From contig NZ_JAFIDB010000003.1 in assembly GCF_017052595.1 (NCBI RefSeq), positions 1 through 64,000 of the forward strand: DNA of 64,000 nt, given 5' to 3'. Shown here piece by piece: positions 21,489 through 31,222 of this stretch. The notes under the pieces are model-generated. The model was given only the letters and a program-made list of their open reading frames with translations, was not told where the DNA came from and did no database searches. Every line of letters begins with the position of its first letter. Position 1 is the stretch's first letter. The translations under genes and the position numbers were made by a program. This stretch comes from Mycoplasma procyoni (GTDB lineage: Bacteria > Bacillota_I > Bacilli_A > Mycoplasmatales > Metamycoplasmataceae).

Positions 21489-24041
21489 ATGATGAAACTT
21501 TCTAAAACAGCTAAAACACTAGTAATATTTGGTTTACCTTCTATTGCAGTAACAGTAGTTCCTACTACTGTTTATTTTGCAAGCAGCAGTTCAAAAAATG
21601 CTTATGACAGAAAGTATCTTTTACAAGATACTCAAATCCAGCTCAACAACAGAAGAGTTTCTTTTAAAGAAGGACAAAACTCCATTAGAGACAAAAACAA
21701 TAAACCAATTAAAACAACACCAGTAGAACAACCAAAACCAACACCTAAACCACAACAACCAAAAGAAGAAATAAAAGTAGATCAAGAAAAACCAAAACCA
21801 ATTACAGAAGAACCACCTAAAGAAAAACCAAAACAACCAGAACCTCCAAAAGAAGAAAAACAAGATATTAAACAACCAGAAGAACCAGAAAAACCAAAAG
21901 AAGAGATTAAACAACTCGAACCTCCTAAAGAAGAACCAGCAAAAGAAATTATCATTGAAACACCTAAACAACCAGAACCACTCCCTCCTGTAGTTAAAGA
22001 TGATGAACAACCAGAGGTTATTGAAACAGAAGACAAAAATACAGTCCATGAAGAAGTTATAGAACAAGATCCACCTAAAGAAGAACCAACTCAAAAAGAA
22101 CCTGAACCAACTCCAAAAGAAGAAACAAAACCAAAACCAAGACCACTCAAAGATAATGAGTTTTACATTAAATTCGGTGATGTAAACGTCAGAGTTACAG
22201 GTAAAAAAGAATTAGTACCAAGAGTCCCAAATCAAAACGATGTTAGAAATGGAATTACTAACAGAATTGAATATCTTGCTACTTTAGTTTCAGAAATAAC
22301 TTCAGTTGAAGTAACAGATGAATTAAAAAGAGAAGTTAGAAAACAAGCATTAGACACTTTTAGAAAAGATGCACCAGAACATTTATTAAAAGACTTTAAA
22401 GTTGGTGGACCAGGAGCGTTTCAATCATTAGAAGACATCAGAAGACACTATGATACTCCAGGAGGAAATAACAAAAGATATTTTGATAGAATTATTGATA
22501 AATATCACAGATTACTAAAAAACATCCCAAGACTTAAAGACTTTTTAAGCGATGAAGGAAAAAGAGTTTTAGAACAAGAATTACACAACCAATTAGTAGA
22601 TGAATCTAAACCAGATAAACCACTAATTCCAGAAAGAGCATTAAGAATCCTTCCTTACATTGAAACATCAAAAATAACAGAAATACAACCTAGAACTAAT
22701 GAATTATTAGCTAAAGGTTATGTAATCAATGATAAAGATTACAACGTTTATATTGATGAAGAAGGTAGAATTGGATCATATAGTGCAACTCCACTAATCA
22801 ACACAGTTATAACAAGACTAATTCATGATAACTACACAAGAAGAGCTTTTGGTTATAAATCAGAGTTTGGTAGAACTCCCGGAGATCTATTAGAAGGAAA
22901 ATATGAAGGATGAAAAATCACTAATATTTCCAAAGATCCAAAATGAATTAATTATGGAATTGAAACTGATACAGATGGAATCAAAGTCGAAAGATTAGAT
23001 AAAATTGAACCAGATCCATCACTAAAAAGAAATACAGGTATTAGAATCACAATTGATGCTTCAAATCGTGCAGGATACACTAAAACTCTAGAACTAATTA
23101 AAAAATTAGTTGCTGCTAATGAAGATATTACTTCATATAAAATTATTAATATTGGTTCTAAAGACCACAATCAAGCATTCTATAAAATAATTAAAGAAAT
23201 ACCACAAAAACTACCACAACTAGAACTATTCTTCGAAACAGAAAATACATCAGCACTATTTGCTCTAGAAGGTAAAGAAATTGATGAATTAGGACTATAT
23301 ACTTCAGGAAACTCACTGAAAGAAGAATGATCTATTCCGCCATTAGCACTTAAAAAAGTTGCTTATGTTGCGACAGGTGATTACAACGTAAGTTTTGATT
23401 ATCCAAAAGGTGAAAAAATACCTACAAGAATTGTATTTAATACAATAGGATTTAAAGACACAGATTCAATAGCTGATATTAATAATGGATTAAGAATGGT
23501 TTATTTTGTTAGAAACAATGAACCGTTCTTCCAAGGTGGATATGGTGCAGGATTAGATCCAGATCACAACGAAGGTGGAAATAGCTATCCAACAGGAATT
23601 TCCTTTAAATATGCACCGCAAATCAAAACATTACAAGGTTTAGTGTTTAAAGATATTTATAAAGAATCTAATGGATTAAGAAAATTAAGAAGAATAGAGT
23701 TTTTCAACAATTCTCAAACTTATGAATTAACAACAACCCAATTAAATGAAGCACAATTTGTAGACATTTTAGATACAAATCCTTTTGCAGATCCTAAATC
23801 AGAAATTCTATTTTCTAATAAAAGATCAACTCAAAATCTTAGAATTGTAGCTGATTCTCAAAATGCAAAACTTAGTTCTAAGGGAATTCAGAACTTAAAC
23901 GTTCTATTAGAATATGTTAAACAGTTTGGCAGAGATTCAACAGAAATTAAAGTAAAAAGAAGCAATCCAGAACTATATAATCAAATAAAAGGATATAGTT
24001 ACAAAATAGTAGATGACTACGAAAGTGAATTGGCCGGTTAA
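21489..24041 (+). CDS. mib: Mycoplasma immunoglobulin-binding (blocking) protein, MIB
   Basis: The protein has 850 aa, or 849 if the second ATG is used. MIB is a membrane-anchored surface protein that grips the variable region of host antibody and presents it to the MIP protease. An N-terminal anchor (about 8-30) is followed by a long Pro/Glu/Lys-rich spacer (about 70-215) with repeated EEPKQPEPPKEE-like units. The conserved MIB/Protein M-like domain follows: FGYKSEFGRTPGDLLEGKYEGW, IDASNRAGYTKTLELIKKL, QLELFFETENTSALFALEGK and ELGLYTSGNSLKEEWSIPP. Then come GLRMVYFVRNNEPFFQGG and DPDHNEGGNSYPTG. I recognise this string of motifs as MIB. There is no adjacent MIP; a DUF31 protease lies at 4498. 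Several Trp are UGA. Confidence 0.85.
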
Positions 24042-24073
24042 AAACAAAATACTATCTTTAATAGGAGAAGAAA

Positions 24074-24886
24074 ATGAAGGAACTTAATAGAATATCAAAT
24101 AGACAAGAATTTATGAATTTTATAATTTATAAAATCTTTGATAATGATAAATATAATCAACATTTTGTTCTTGAAGGTTCTAATGTTTTGTTTTTGAAAG
24201 GTTTAAATAGCAATAATATCAGTTTTTATTTTAGAATGCCAAAAGACTTGGATTTCAATTTTAAAAACATTGAAAATAATTTCAAAGTTTTAAAAGAGAT
24301 ATTAATTGATATTTTTAAAGATGAAAAAGATTTAAAACTCTTTTTATACGATGATAAATACGATGTAGATGATGTTTTTAATGTTTATCAATTTAAAATG
24401 CAAAAAGAAGAATTCAGTGTTAAAATCAATTTTGATTTAGTTTATGAAACTGAAAACTATGAAACTGAAGCTCTAAATTTTGAATTTGGAGATCAACAAA
24501 CTAAAATCAATATTTATCTTTTAGAAAAGTATTTATCAAACAAGATTATTGCAATCAAAAAAGAAAAAATCAAAAGTGATCAAACAGAAAACTTTTTAGA
24601 TAACTACGGAAATGTTAAAGAATTACAAAATCTAACAGATTTAATTTGAATGCTAAAAAAATTTGAAGTTGATATCAAAAAGCTAATCCAAATTTTATCC
24701 AATATGTTTTATTTAAAACGCTTTGAAAAAAGCGTTACTTTAGAACAATATTTAAGTTATTTAATAGTTTATGTTAATGATGCTAACAACTCAACTATCT
24801 TTGATCAAATAAACGCAGAATTAAATATAAACATATCAAAAGAATTGCTTATTAGTTTATTAAATAAATTGCTAAAAGAGGTTTAA
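24074..24886 (+). CDS. AbiEii/AbiGii-like nucleotidyltransferase, copy 3
   Basis: This 270-aa protein is the third member of the family at 9500 and 10866, here on the plus strand 32 nt after MIB with its own AGGAGAA site. HFVLEGSNVLFLKG (about 30-43) keeps one Gly of the nucleotidyltransferase GG motif. FRMPKDLDFNF (53-63) carries the D58-x-D60 pair. FSVKINFDLVYE is the third-strand equivalent, and YLLEKYLSNKIIAIKK matches the shared helix. It forms an operon with its partner gene and the YhcG-type nuclease. Confidence 0.65.
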
Positions 24887-24887
24887 A

Positions 24888-25424
24888 ATGAGAGAGACAA
24901 AAAGATATAAAGAAGCTTTTTGAGTTCAGTTTTATGAAATCTATAGAAAATCTAATCACCGTTATCCAACAGCAGAAAACAATGTTTTTATTAGGCTTGG
25001 TATTAAAGATGTTCTGTTTATCAATGTTGATCGATATGATCTAAAAGGAATTTATATAACTAATAACAAACAAAAACACAGAACTGTAAAAGACAAAGAT
25101 TATGCTTTTGATATTGTTTATGTCCCTGATTTAGAAAATAAAGATCTTTATAATTTAGACAAAATTGATTATTACTACATCAATGCTTATCTGTTGCGTT
25201 TCTATGCAACAGATGAAAATGTTTATAGGTATTATAACTGAGATGAAGGCATTGATGCAATCATGCCTGATATCTATGATGATCTAGAAAACAATTTAAA
25301 AGAAATCAAGAAAAGATATCCTGACTTTTCTCCATATTTTCACAGAAAATATCTAAGAGCTTGAGCGAGAAAGATTGCAAGAGAAGAATACAAAGAATAC
25401 TACTGAGAATTCGAAGATTTTTAG
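24888..25424 (+). CDS. Partner protein of AbiEii-like nucleotidyltransferase, copy 3
   Basis: This 178-aa protein has an ATG two bases after the stop of the nucleotidyltransferase gene (TAAAATG), so translation is coupled. Family marks are GIYITNNKQKHR, DIVYVPDLENK, LDKIDYYYINAYLLRFYATDENV, and the C-terminal KKRYPDFS...LRAWARKI motif. It is the most divergent of the three copies. No known domain is evident. Pairing is conserved, but orientation and neighbourhood differ from copies 1 and 2, so the module itself is the mobile or selected unit. Confidence 0.6.
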
Positions 25425-25436
25425 TCTTAAGGATTT

Positions 25437-26468
25437 ATGAAACAAAGAGAAGAAGTGCTAAATAGAGAATATAAACAATGATTAAATAACATAACTAATC
25501 AAATCCAAAACCATCAATACAATGCAGCCCTTGAAGTTAATTCACAACTATTGCAATTGTATTGAAACATTTCAAAAGAAATCACAAGTCAAGAAGAAGA
25601 TTTTCTTAAATCATTAAGTTTAGATCTTAAAAGAAGATTTCCTTTTGCAAAGGGATTTTCAATAGAAAACCTCAAGCACATTAGACATTGGTATAAATTT
25701 TATACTAACAATAATAAAACTACAAAAACACAAAAAGAGATTCTAAACAAAATCAAACTCATTCCTTGAGAACACAATAAAGAGATTGTGTATAAATCAA
25801 AAACAATCGAGGAAGCTTTATTCTATATTCAAAAGACAATTGAAAACGGTTGAAGCAGAAATGTTTTAGAACATCAAATTGAGTCTAATCTTTTTGCAAA
25901 GTATGGAAAAGCTATCACAAACTTCGATGCAAAACTTCCTTCAATTCAGTCTGATTTAGCTAAACAAACACTAAAAGATCCTTATAACTTTGATTTTCTT
26001 ACAATAACAGAAAAATACAACGAAAGAGATCTAGAAGATTCTTTAATAAAGCAAATAACAGACTTTTTATTAGAATTAGGAACAGGTTTTTCATACATCG
26101 GAAGACAATATAGCATTAAAGTGGGAGACAGTTCGTTTTACACCAATCTACTTTTCTATCATCTTAAATTAAGAAGCTATGTTGTTATAGAACTTAAGAC
26201 AGAAAAATTTAAACCCGAATTTATACGACAGCTCAACTTCTATGTTACAGCCGTTGATAAACAACTAAGAACAGAACAAGATAATCAAACAATCGGAATC
26301 TTAATCTGCAAAGATAAAGATGATGTAGTTGCTGAATATTCTTTAGAAAACATTTCTCAACCTATCGGAATAAGCAAATATGAAATCAATAAATTCATTA
26401 AAGAAGAATACAAAAATAGCTTACCTTCAATAGAAGAAATAGAGCAAGAATTATCCAAAATTAAATAA
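25437..26468 (+). CDS. YhcG/DUF1016-type PD-(D/E)XK nuclease-like protein
   Basis: This 343-aa protein has the usual length for YhcG. The DUF1016 N-terminal helical domain shows LYWNISKEI then RRFPFAKGFSIENLKHIRHWYKFY (about 42-88). The nuclease domain has SFYTNLLFYHLKLRSYVVIELK (233-254), FKPEFIRQLNFYVTAVDKQL, IGILICKDKDDVVAEYSL and QPIGISKYE. The family strand normally reads xDLLFYH, with Asp as a metal ligand. Here it is Asn237, while E252 and K254 of the ExK motif remain. YhcG proteins lie in restriction-modification and defence islands. The gene follows the nucleotidyltransferase pair by 12 nt with AAGGATTT as ribosome site. It may be catalytically impaired. Confidence 0.8.
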
Positions 26469-26473
26469 TAAGC

Positions 26474-26500
26474 AAAAAGGTTACAGCTTGTAACCTTTTT
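26474..26500. terminator. Terminator after the nuclease gene
   Basis: The stem AAAAAGGTTACA / TGTAACCTTTTT has a GCT loop and T run. It ends the NTase-partner-YhcG operon. Confidence 0.85.
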
Positions 26501-26551
26501 AGTTAAAGAATAAATAATATATTTCAATATAACAAAAAATAGATTATTTTC

Positions 26552-26580
26552 ATGCATAAACTTATTTTTTGTGGTAGTAT
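26552..26580 (+). promoter_or_regulatory. Promoter of small RNA copy A
   Basis: ATGCAT (26552-26557) is followed by 17 nt and TAGTAT (26575-26580), with TGG before the -10 making it extended. It is nearly identical to the copy B promoter. Confidence 0.65.
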
Positions 26581-26586
26581 TTAATT

Positions 26587-26681
26587 ATCGAAGGATGGTC
26601 GCTCTTTAGCGGCTCTTGGCTATCTGTTGCTTAAGTGCAAATATCCAGAACAGTGAGAACCTGCTTATTGCAGGTTTTTAA
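26587..26681 (+). ncRNA. Small structured RNA, copy A, linked to AbiF-like gene
   Basis: About 95 nt, with promoter and intrinsic terminator. Hairpin 1 includes GGUCGCUCUUUAGCGGCUC. Hairpin 2 closes with UUGC/GCAA and outer UUGG-UAU pairs. A conserved single strand GAACAGUGAGAA leads to the terminator AACCUGC-UUAUU-GCAGGUU plus U run. Compared with copy B, hairpin 2 changes sequence but keeps pairing, so selection acts on RNA structure. No open reading frame is conserved between the copies. The 3' end overlaps the tail of a HEPN pseudogene on the opposite strand. It is probably related to the abiF-associated RNAs reported near AbiF/AbiD genes (family membership not checked). Confidence 0.7.
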
Positions 26682-27252
26682 AATTCTTTTTTAATACATT
26701 TATAAGAAATTTTAAAGTCGTTTAAAATTAAATTATTTATTGAAATATCTTTATCTTTTAGCAATATGTCAAAAGTAAATGGTATAGCTCCTTTAGAACC
26801 ATCAAAATTAACCAAAAATTGCACCTTATCATATAAGATAATTTTGTGTTTTCAAGTTTGACAATATACTCTTGATTTTCTTTTCTAATTTTAGAATACC
26901 GATTAAAAGAAAGTCAGTGAACTTTTTGTTATTCTCATTAAAATATTTTAGTTTCTCAAAACTAAATCACACTTTGTAAATATGATCGTTGTTTTCGTTT
27001 GTTTTATAAAGAGATTTTAAAGAAGTTGTAATACTTATTTTTGCCTTTTCAATCTTCGAAAACTTCTTCTCAATTAAGTTCTGTTTCGTCTTTTATTTCT
27101 GCAAAAACAGGTTTAAAAGGTGTGAAAAAATGCACATAGTTGTTTTGCTCTAAATAGTTGATTATTTCTTGTTCTTGAGTTGGTTTGGTTTTCATATTTT
27201 TGACTTCTTTTAGTCTTTTTAGTTGTTGTTGGAATGTTAAAAATTGTTTCAT
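26678..27252 (-). pseudogene. Abi_2/AbiF-like HEPN gene, copy A, disrupted
   Basis: The first 60 codons from the ATG at 27252 are identical in protein to the intact copy at 28438. One extra base near 27012, in a run of T/A, shifts the frame after NKYYNFFK and causes a stop at 27004. Homology to copy B continues in the shifted frame to about 26855, where some 110 codons of the middle, including the RNFLAH active-site motif, are missing. A further frame change leads to a C-terminal piece (KGAIPFTFDILLKDKDISIN) that resembles, but is clearly diverged from, the end of copy B. The gene cannot make a HEPN nuclease, although the neighbouring RNA appears intact. Confidence 0.8.
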
Positions 27253-27319
27253 TATTATCCTTTTCTTTTAATCATTTATGTAAAACAAATAACTATATAA
27301 CAAAAAATAAATTATTTTC

Positions 27320-27348
27320 TTGCATAAACTTATTTTTTGTGGTAGTAT
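27320..27348 (+). promoter_or_regulatory. Promoter of small RNA copy B
   Basis: TTGCAT (27320-27325), a 17-nt spacer and TAGTAT (27343-27348) with an extended TGG form a textbook sigma-70 promoter. It is one of the best-formed in the window. Confidence 0.7.
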
Positions 27349-27354
27349 TTAATT

Positions 27355-27453
27355 ATTGGAAGATGGTCGCTCCTTAGCGGCTCAACGTATCTTCGACTTA
27401 AATGACGAATATGTTGAACAGTGAAAAGCTTGCTCTTATAGAGCAGGCTTTTT
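27355..27453 (+). ncRNA. Small structured RNA, copy B, linked to intact AbiF-like gene
   Basis: About 99 nt. Hairpin 1 is GUCGCU-CCUU-AGCGGC. Hairpin 2 pairs AACGUA with UAUGUU and UUCG with CGAA around an ACUUAAAUGA loop. Conserved GAACAGUGAAAA then leads to a 12-bp terminator (27424-27435 / 27441-27452) whose right arm overlaps the stop codon of the convergent HEPN gene. Promoter, hairpin 1, the single strand and gene order match copy A; hairpin 2 shows compensatory changes. A role as RNA antitoxin or guide-like partner of the HEPN protein is the best inference. Confidence 0.7.
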
Positions 27454-28438
27454 AAAACGCCTTTTTTAAAATATGAATTAGGAATTTAAAGTCTTCTTGA
27501 ATCATTTCATTTATTGATTTATTTTGCTTTGCAATTAATAAATCAAACGAATGAGGAATTACACCTTCATTACTCGAAAAGAAATATATAAACTTACTCT
27601 GCTTATATTTTTTAATTACTATTTTAAAATCTTTTTTAGAAATTTCTTTTCTAATGATGTCATTTACTTCTAAAATGTAAAAATACTGAAGATTTTTAGA
27701 GTGTGCTAAAAAATTTCTTAACCTCACTGAAAATGAGAGAAGTTTAATCATTTTGTTATAATTAATGTGTCTTCCAAAAATTTTAAATTTTAATTCTATT
27801 TTTTCTTTGTTAGAAAGAAAAAAATTATTATCATTTAATAGATTTTCAAGTAAATATTGTAAATTACCTAAAGTTAGATTTTCAATATCAAATCAAACAT
27901 AATTTGATTTATGGTCGATTTTAGATTTGAATTTTTGAAAGCCTTCTTTATTGATTCAAATTGTTTCAAGAAATTCAATTCACTTATCATATTGATCTTT
28001 AAAGTTAGAATTATCTGTTTCAAAAATTCATTTAGCAATAAAGTTTGATAATATACTCTTGATTTTCTTTTCTAATTTTAGAATACCCATTAAAAGATAG
28101 TCAGAAAACTTTTTGTTATTCTCATTAAAATATTTGAGTTTTTCAAAACTAAATCAGTTTTTGTAAATGTGATCGTTGTTTGGAGTAGTTTTATAAAGTT
28201 GCTTAAAGAAGTTGTAATACTTATTTTTGCCTTTTCAATCTTCGAAAACTTCTTCTCAATTAAGTTCTGTTTCGTCTTTTATTTCTGCAAAAACAGGTTT
28301 AAAAGGTGTGAAAAAATGCACATAGTTGTTTTGCTCTAAATAGTTGATTATTTCTTGTTCTTGAGTTGGTTTGGTTTTCATATTTTTGACTTCTTTTAGT
28401 CTTTTTAGTTGTTGTTGGAATGTTAAAAATTGTTTCAT
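27452..28438 (-). CDS. abiF-like: Abi_2 (AbiD/AbiF)-like HEPN abortive-infection protein
   Basis: This 328-aa protein looks like the Abi_2 family of phage abortive-infection proteins, HEPN-fold RNases that kill or arrest infected cells. The N-terminus has the family-like QEIINYLEQNNYVHFFTPFKPVF region (about 28-50). A long helical, Trp-containing middle uses several UGA codons. The RLRNFLAH segment holds the HEPN RX4H pair R241 and H246. The C-terminal region is YFFSSNEGVIPHSFDLL. The start has AAAGGATT, and the leader contains a near-palindrome (28443-28470) that could be an operator. It is convergent with small RNA copy B, sharing the terminator. RNA-protein pairing is known for AbiF relatives and is inferred here. 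Confidence 0.75.
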
Positions 28439-28655
28439 TTTAATCCTTTCTGGAGACTTATCCTCTCTAGAATAGAAATTTTTTGCAAAAAATAGCCTCT
28501 TTAGGAAAAATTTAGGAAAAAAAGATTACTATAGCATAAATTTTTCCTTTTGCATATTAACTAATTGTCAATAAAATGTCAAAAACTTTTATGATGCTAA
28601 TCTTTTTAAAATTATGTTTTTTTTAACAATATTTAATAATTTCCTTTTTACATAA

Positions 28656-29156
28656 GAATATATCAATACTTATTTTATTAATTATTTTAAAGATTCTAAA
28701 GCTGTTTCTTCAATAATCTTAAATAAGGCTTTTTATTTAAGAGATATCCAAAAAGAAGAGGGTTATGTTAATTTAGAATTTGATTTGTCTGAAGTTTCGA
28801 ATTTTCAAAAAATAAATGAATATTTTAAAAATAATACTAATGAGATTCCGCTATTACAAATTTATTCTCTAGCTCAATTAGAAAAAACTAGAATTCAGTC
28901 TCAAGATTTTAATTTTATAAATGAAAAAGAAGGGCATAGAGGCGTTTTAAAAGCATATGCAACTCCTAAAAAAGAAAGCGATTTTAAAACAGTAGATCAT
29001 AGTTTAATATATCGTTTTAGTCAATCTAAAAATTCAATCAATAACAAAAAAGAAGAACAATCAAGTAATGGCTCAAATACAAATTATGTTGTAATTGAAA
29101 ATGATAGACAATACCCAACAAATTCCTTTGTAATAAAATTAAATAAAGCAAATTAG
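28656..29156 (+). pseudogene. Remnant of an unknown gene (C-terminal part)
   Basis: The frame is open for 166 codons after a TAA at 28653 but has no ATG; TTG at 28785 is the only plausible alternative start and lacks a good ribosome site. The peptide (NKAFYLRDIQKEEGYVNLEF, then LAQLEKTRIQSQDFNFINEKEG) looks like the globular end of a longer protein with a hydrophilic Asn/Ser tail. I do not recognise it. The 28439-28655 interval upstream is AT-rich and holds only the leftward promoter of the HEPN gene (minus-strand TGCTATAGT near 28530). Probably the 5' part was deleted. Confidence 0.45.
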
Positions 29157-29180
29157 TCAACTACAAAGATCTAAAATTAA

Positions 29181-29214
29181 AAAAACTCGTTATAAAAGAC
29201 TATAACGAGTTTTT
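29181..29214. terminator. Bidirectional terminator
   Basis: A 14-bp stem AAAAACTCGTTATA (29181-29194) / TATAACGAGTTTTT (29201-29214) with a 6-nt loop separates the remnant gene from the convergent methyltransferase gene. Confidence 0.85.
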
Positions 29215-30167
29215 TAAGAATTAATGAGTTTGTTTTTGATTAAGATTCTAAAATAAGGGCATTTGCCATTAATACTTAGATCTTTATCATCATTACCTTT
29301 TCTAAATTTAATGATCTCAAATTGTTTTGGATTAAATTTATTAAGAAAAGTGATCGGAACTACCATATGACCTTTGTAGTCATAAGGGATTTCATTTGTT
29401 TTATTGATGTTTATAGCATCATAATTATCATATTTAGGAAAATAGACTTCATTACCAAAATATTGCATTTTAAGTTCAATATTTTGGTGTCTTTTGTAGT
29501 TATCTAAAGTTGTTAATCATAGACAATTGTTTGTTGCTACTATTCTATTTCCTTGAGCATCAATAAATGCTTCTGTTCCATATAACTCATAGTCTTGAGG
29601 AACAATAAAACCAGAAATTGCTCTTCCAAAATTAATACCTAATCATACTTTATTTTCTTTAATTAACTTAAAGATTTCTTTGTATGTTATTGCATTAATA
29701 TTTGCAATAACTAAAAAATCTTTATTAAACTCAACAAGCTGTAAAATAAATTCTCTAAACAGAGAAAATGGAGGATTTGTGACAACAATATCAGCTTGTT
29801 TTAGCAACTCAATTGTTTCTTCGTTTCTAAAATCGCCATCATTTTTAAAATAAATAACATCATCCAAAGTAGGGTTTTTGGTTTCTGTTTCTGTTCCGTT
29901 ATATTCAAAATAATAACCTCTTTGATTTTCTAAATAACAAGAAGCGATTAGTTTCTTTAGTCCTAACTCTTTGAAGTTATCTACAAAGAATTTAAAGAAA
30001 TTACTGCTTAAAGGATCATCACAATTACACAAAACAACTTTATTTTTAAAGTGCTGTTTGTAATATTGTAATTCACTTTCTATGTCTTTAAGTTGAGTAT
30101 AAAACTCATCCTTTTTATTCTTTTTCGCTTTTATTAATAAAGCGTTTTTTCTTTTGTTTTGGTTCAT
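29214..30167 (-). CDS. EcoRI-type adenine-specific DNA methyltransferase
   Basis: This 317-aa protein methylates adenine in DNA using S-adenosylmethionine. It shows the EcoRI methylase family marks: KKNKKDEFYTQLKDIESEL at the N-terminus (about 15-33), VVLCNCDDPLSSNFFKFF (44-61), and the catalytic NPPF (131-134) in ADIVVTNPPFSLFREF. A UGA Trp lies near residue 175. Length is normal for this family. Its ATG directly follows the stop of the exonuclease gene (TAAATG). I see no cognate restriction gene beside it, so it may be an orphan (epigenetic or protective against incoming restriction). Confidence 0.85.
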
Positions 30168-31145
30168 TTATTCTTTATTTTCTTCTTTCTGATTGTCTTG
30201 TGAAATTCTTCTTCTTTTGGATTCTACAATGTCTTTAAATTTTGTTTCTTGGCTAATGTTTAGACATATAACAACAAACTCTTTTACATTGTAAGCTATA
30301 ATATTTTCTTTGTTAAAATTCTCTTTTTGTTCTTGATCTAAATCTTTATCAACTAAAACAACATCAGATTTTTTTCAATCTTCTTCAATTAAACCCGAGT
30401 TTAATAAAATAGCTTCTTTGACGCTGTTTTGATCATCTTGCTCTATTTCACTAAATAAAAAAGAAAATTTTAGATCTTCAAGTTTTTTAGATTCTACTTT
30501 AAGTTTAGCAACTCTTCTTCTAAAAGCTCATAAAGCATTTTCTTTCTTTCTGAGTTTTCTTGCTCTTATTTCATTTGCTAGTTCCTCGAAAATATTAGGA
30601 TTGTAATCTTTATCTCTTAATCCACATAAGCATCTAAATAAAGATTTACAATCAGCAACTGCTCTATGTTCAATTTCTTCTTCCACCTTAAAAACTTTAC
30701 ACATGTTTTCTAAAGAACAACCAACTTTTTGATCGGTTGTGCTTTTTATAAAATCATAAAAAAGATCAAAACTATCAATTAACAATGCATCATCAGTATT
30801 AAAAACTAAACCAAGTTCTTTATAAACTTTTTCAAGAATCTTAAAATCATTATCTCTACCGCCGTGAGCTACTATTTGAAAACCATCTCTAAAGTTTTCA
30901 AAATAGTCAATCACTTTATCTAAATATTTACCTTTTTTATCTAATTCTTGATTTGTAATTCTGTTAACCACAAATCCCTTATTAACAACTTTTTCTTGGT
31001 ACTTAACTAAAAAATTAAAATCATCAACTATTTTTCAGTTGACTATTTTTAGTGCGCCGAACTCAATTATCTTAGTTTCTTCGATACTTCCGGCAGTTGT
31101 TTCAAGGTCGATAATAATAAAATTTTTCTTTAAATTTTTAAGCAT
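30168..31145 (-). CDS. DEDDh-family 3'-5' exonuclease
   Basis: This 325-aa protein has the DnaQ/PolC-type exonuclease domain in the first 200 residues: IIDLETTAG with D13 and E15, a middle IVAHGGRDNDFKIL (ExoII-like, normally HNxxFD), and HRAVADC with the His and Asp of ExoIII. The C-terminal 120 residues are charged, with VVLVDKDLDQEQ and a basic end. It may act on DNA or RNA ends. A TATAAT box 6 nt before the ATG gives a leaderless mRNA. The coupled gene downstream is an adenine methyltransferase, an unusual pairing that hints at a defence or DNA-maintenance function. Confidence 0.75.
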
Positions 31146-31151
31146 AATTCA

Positions 31152-31157
31152 ATTATA
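31152..31157 (-). promoter_or_regulatory. -10 box of the exonuclease-methyltransferase operon
   Basis: The minus strand reads TATAAT, with 6 nt to the ATG and no ribosome site (leaderless). Confidence 0.6.
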
Positions 31158-31222
31158 TAAGAAAAAATTTTATTAAATTACTAAAAAATAGCCATATCTG
31201 AAAAATACTTGATATTTAAACG

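Noticed and set aside
21621..22094. Long Trp/Phe-rich minus-strand frame opposite the MIB proline-rich spacer
   Set aside because: It is the antisense of Pro/Lys/Glu repeats, which gives artificial Trp/Phe-rich frames; no start signals.
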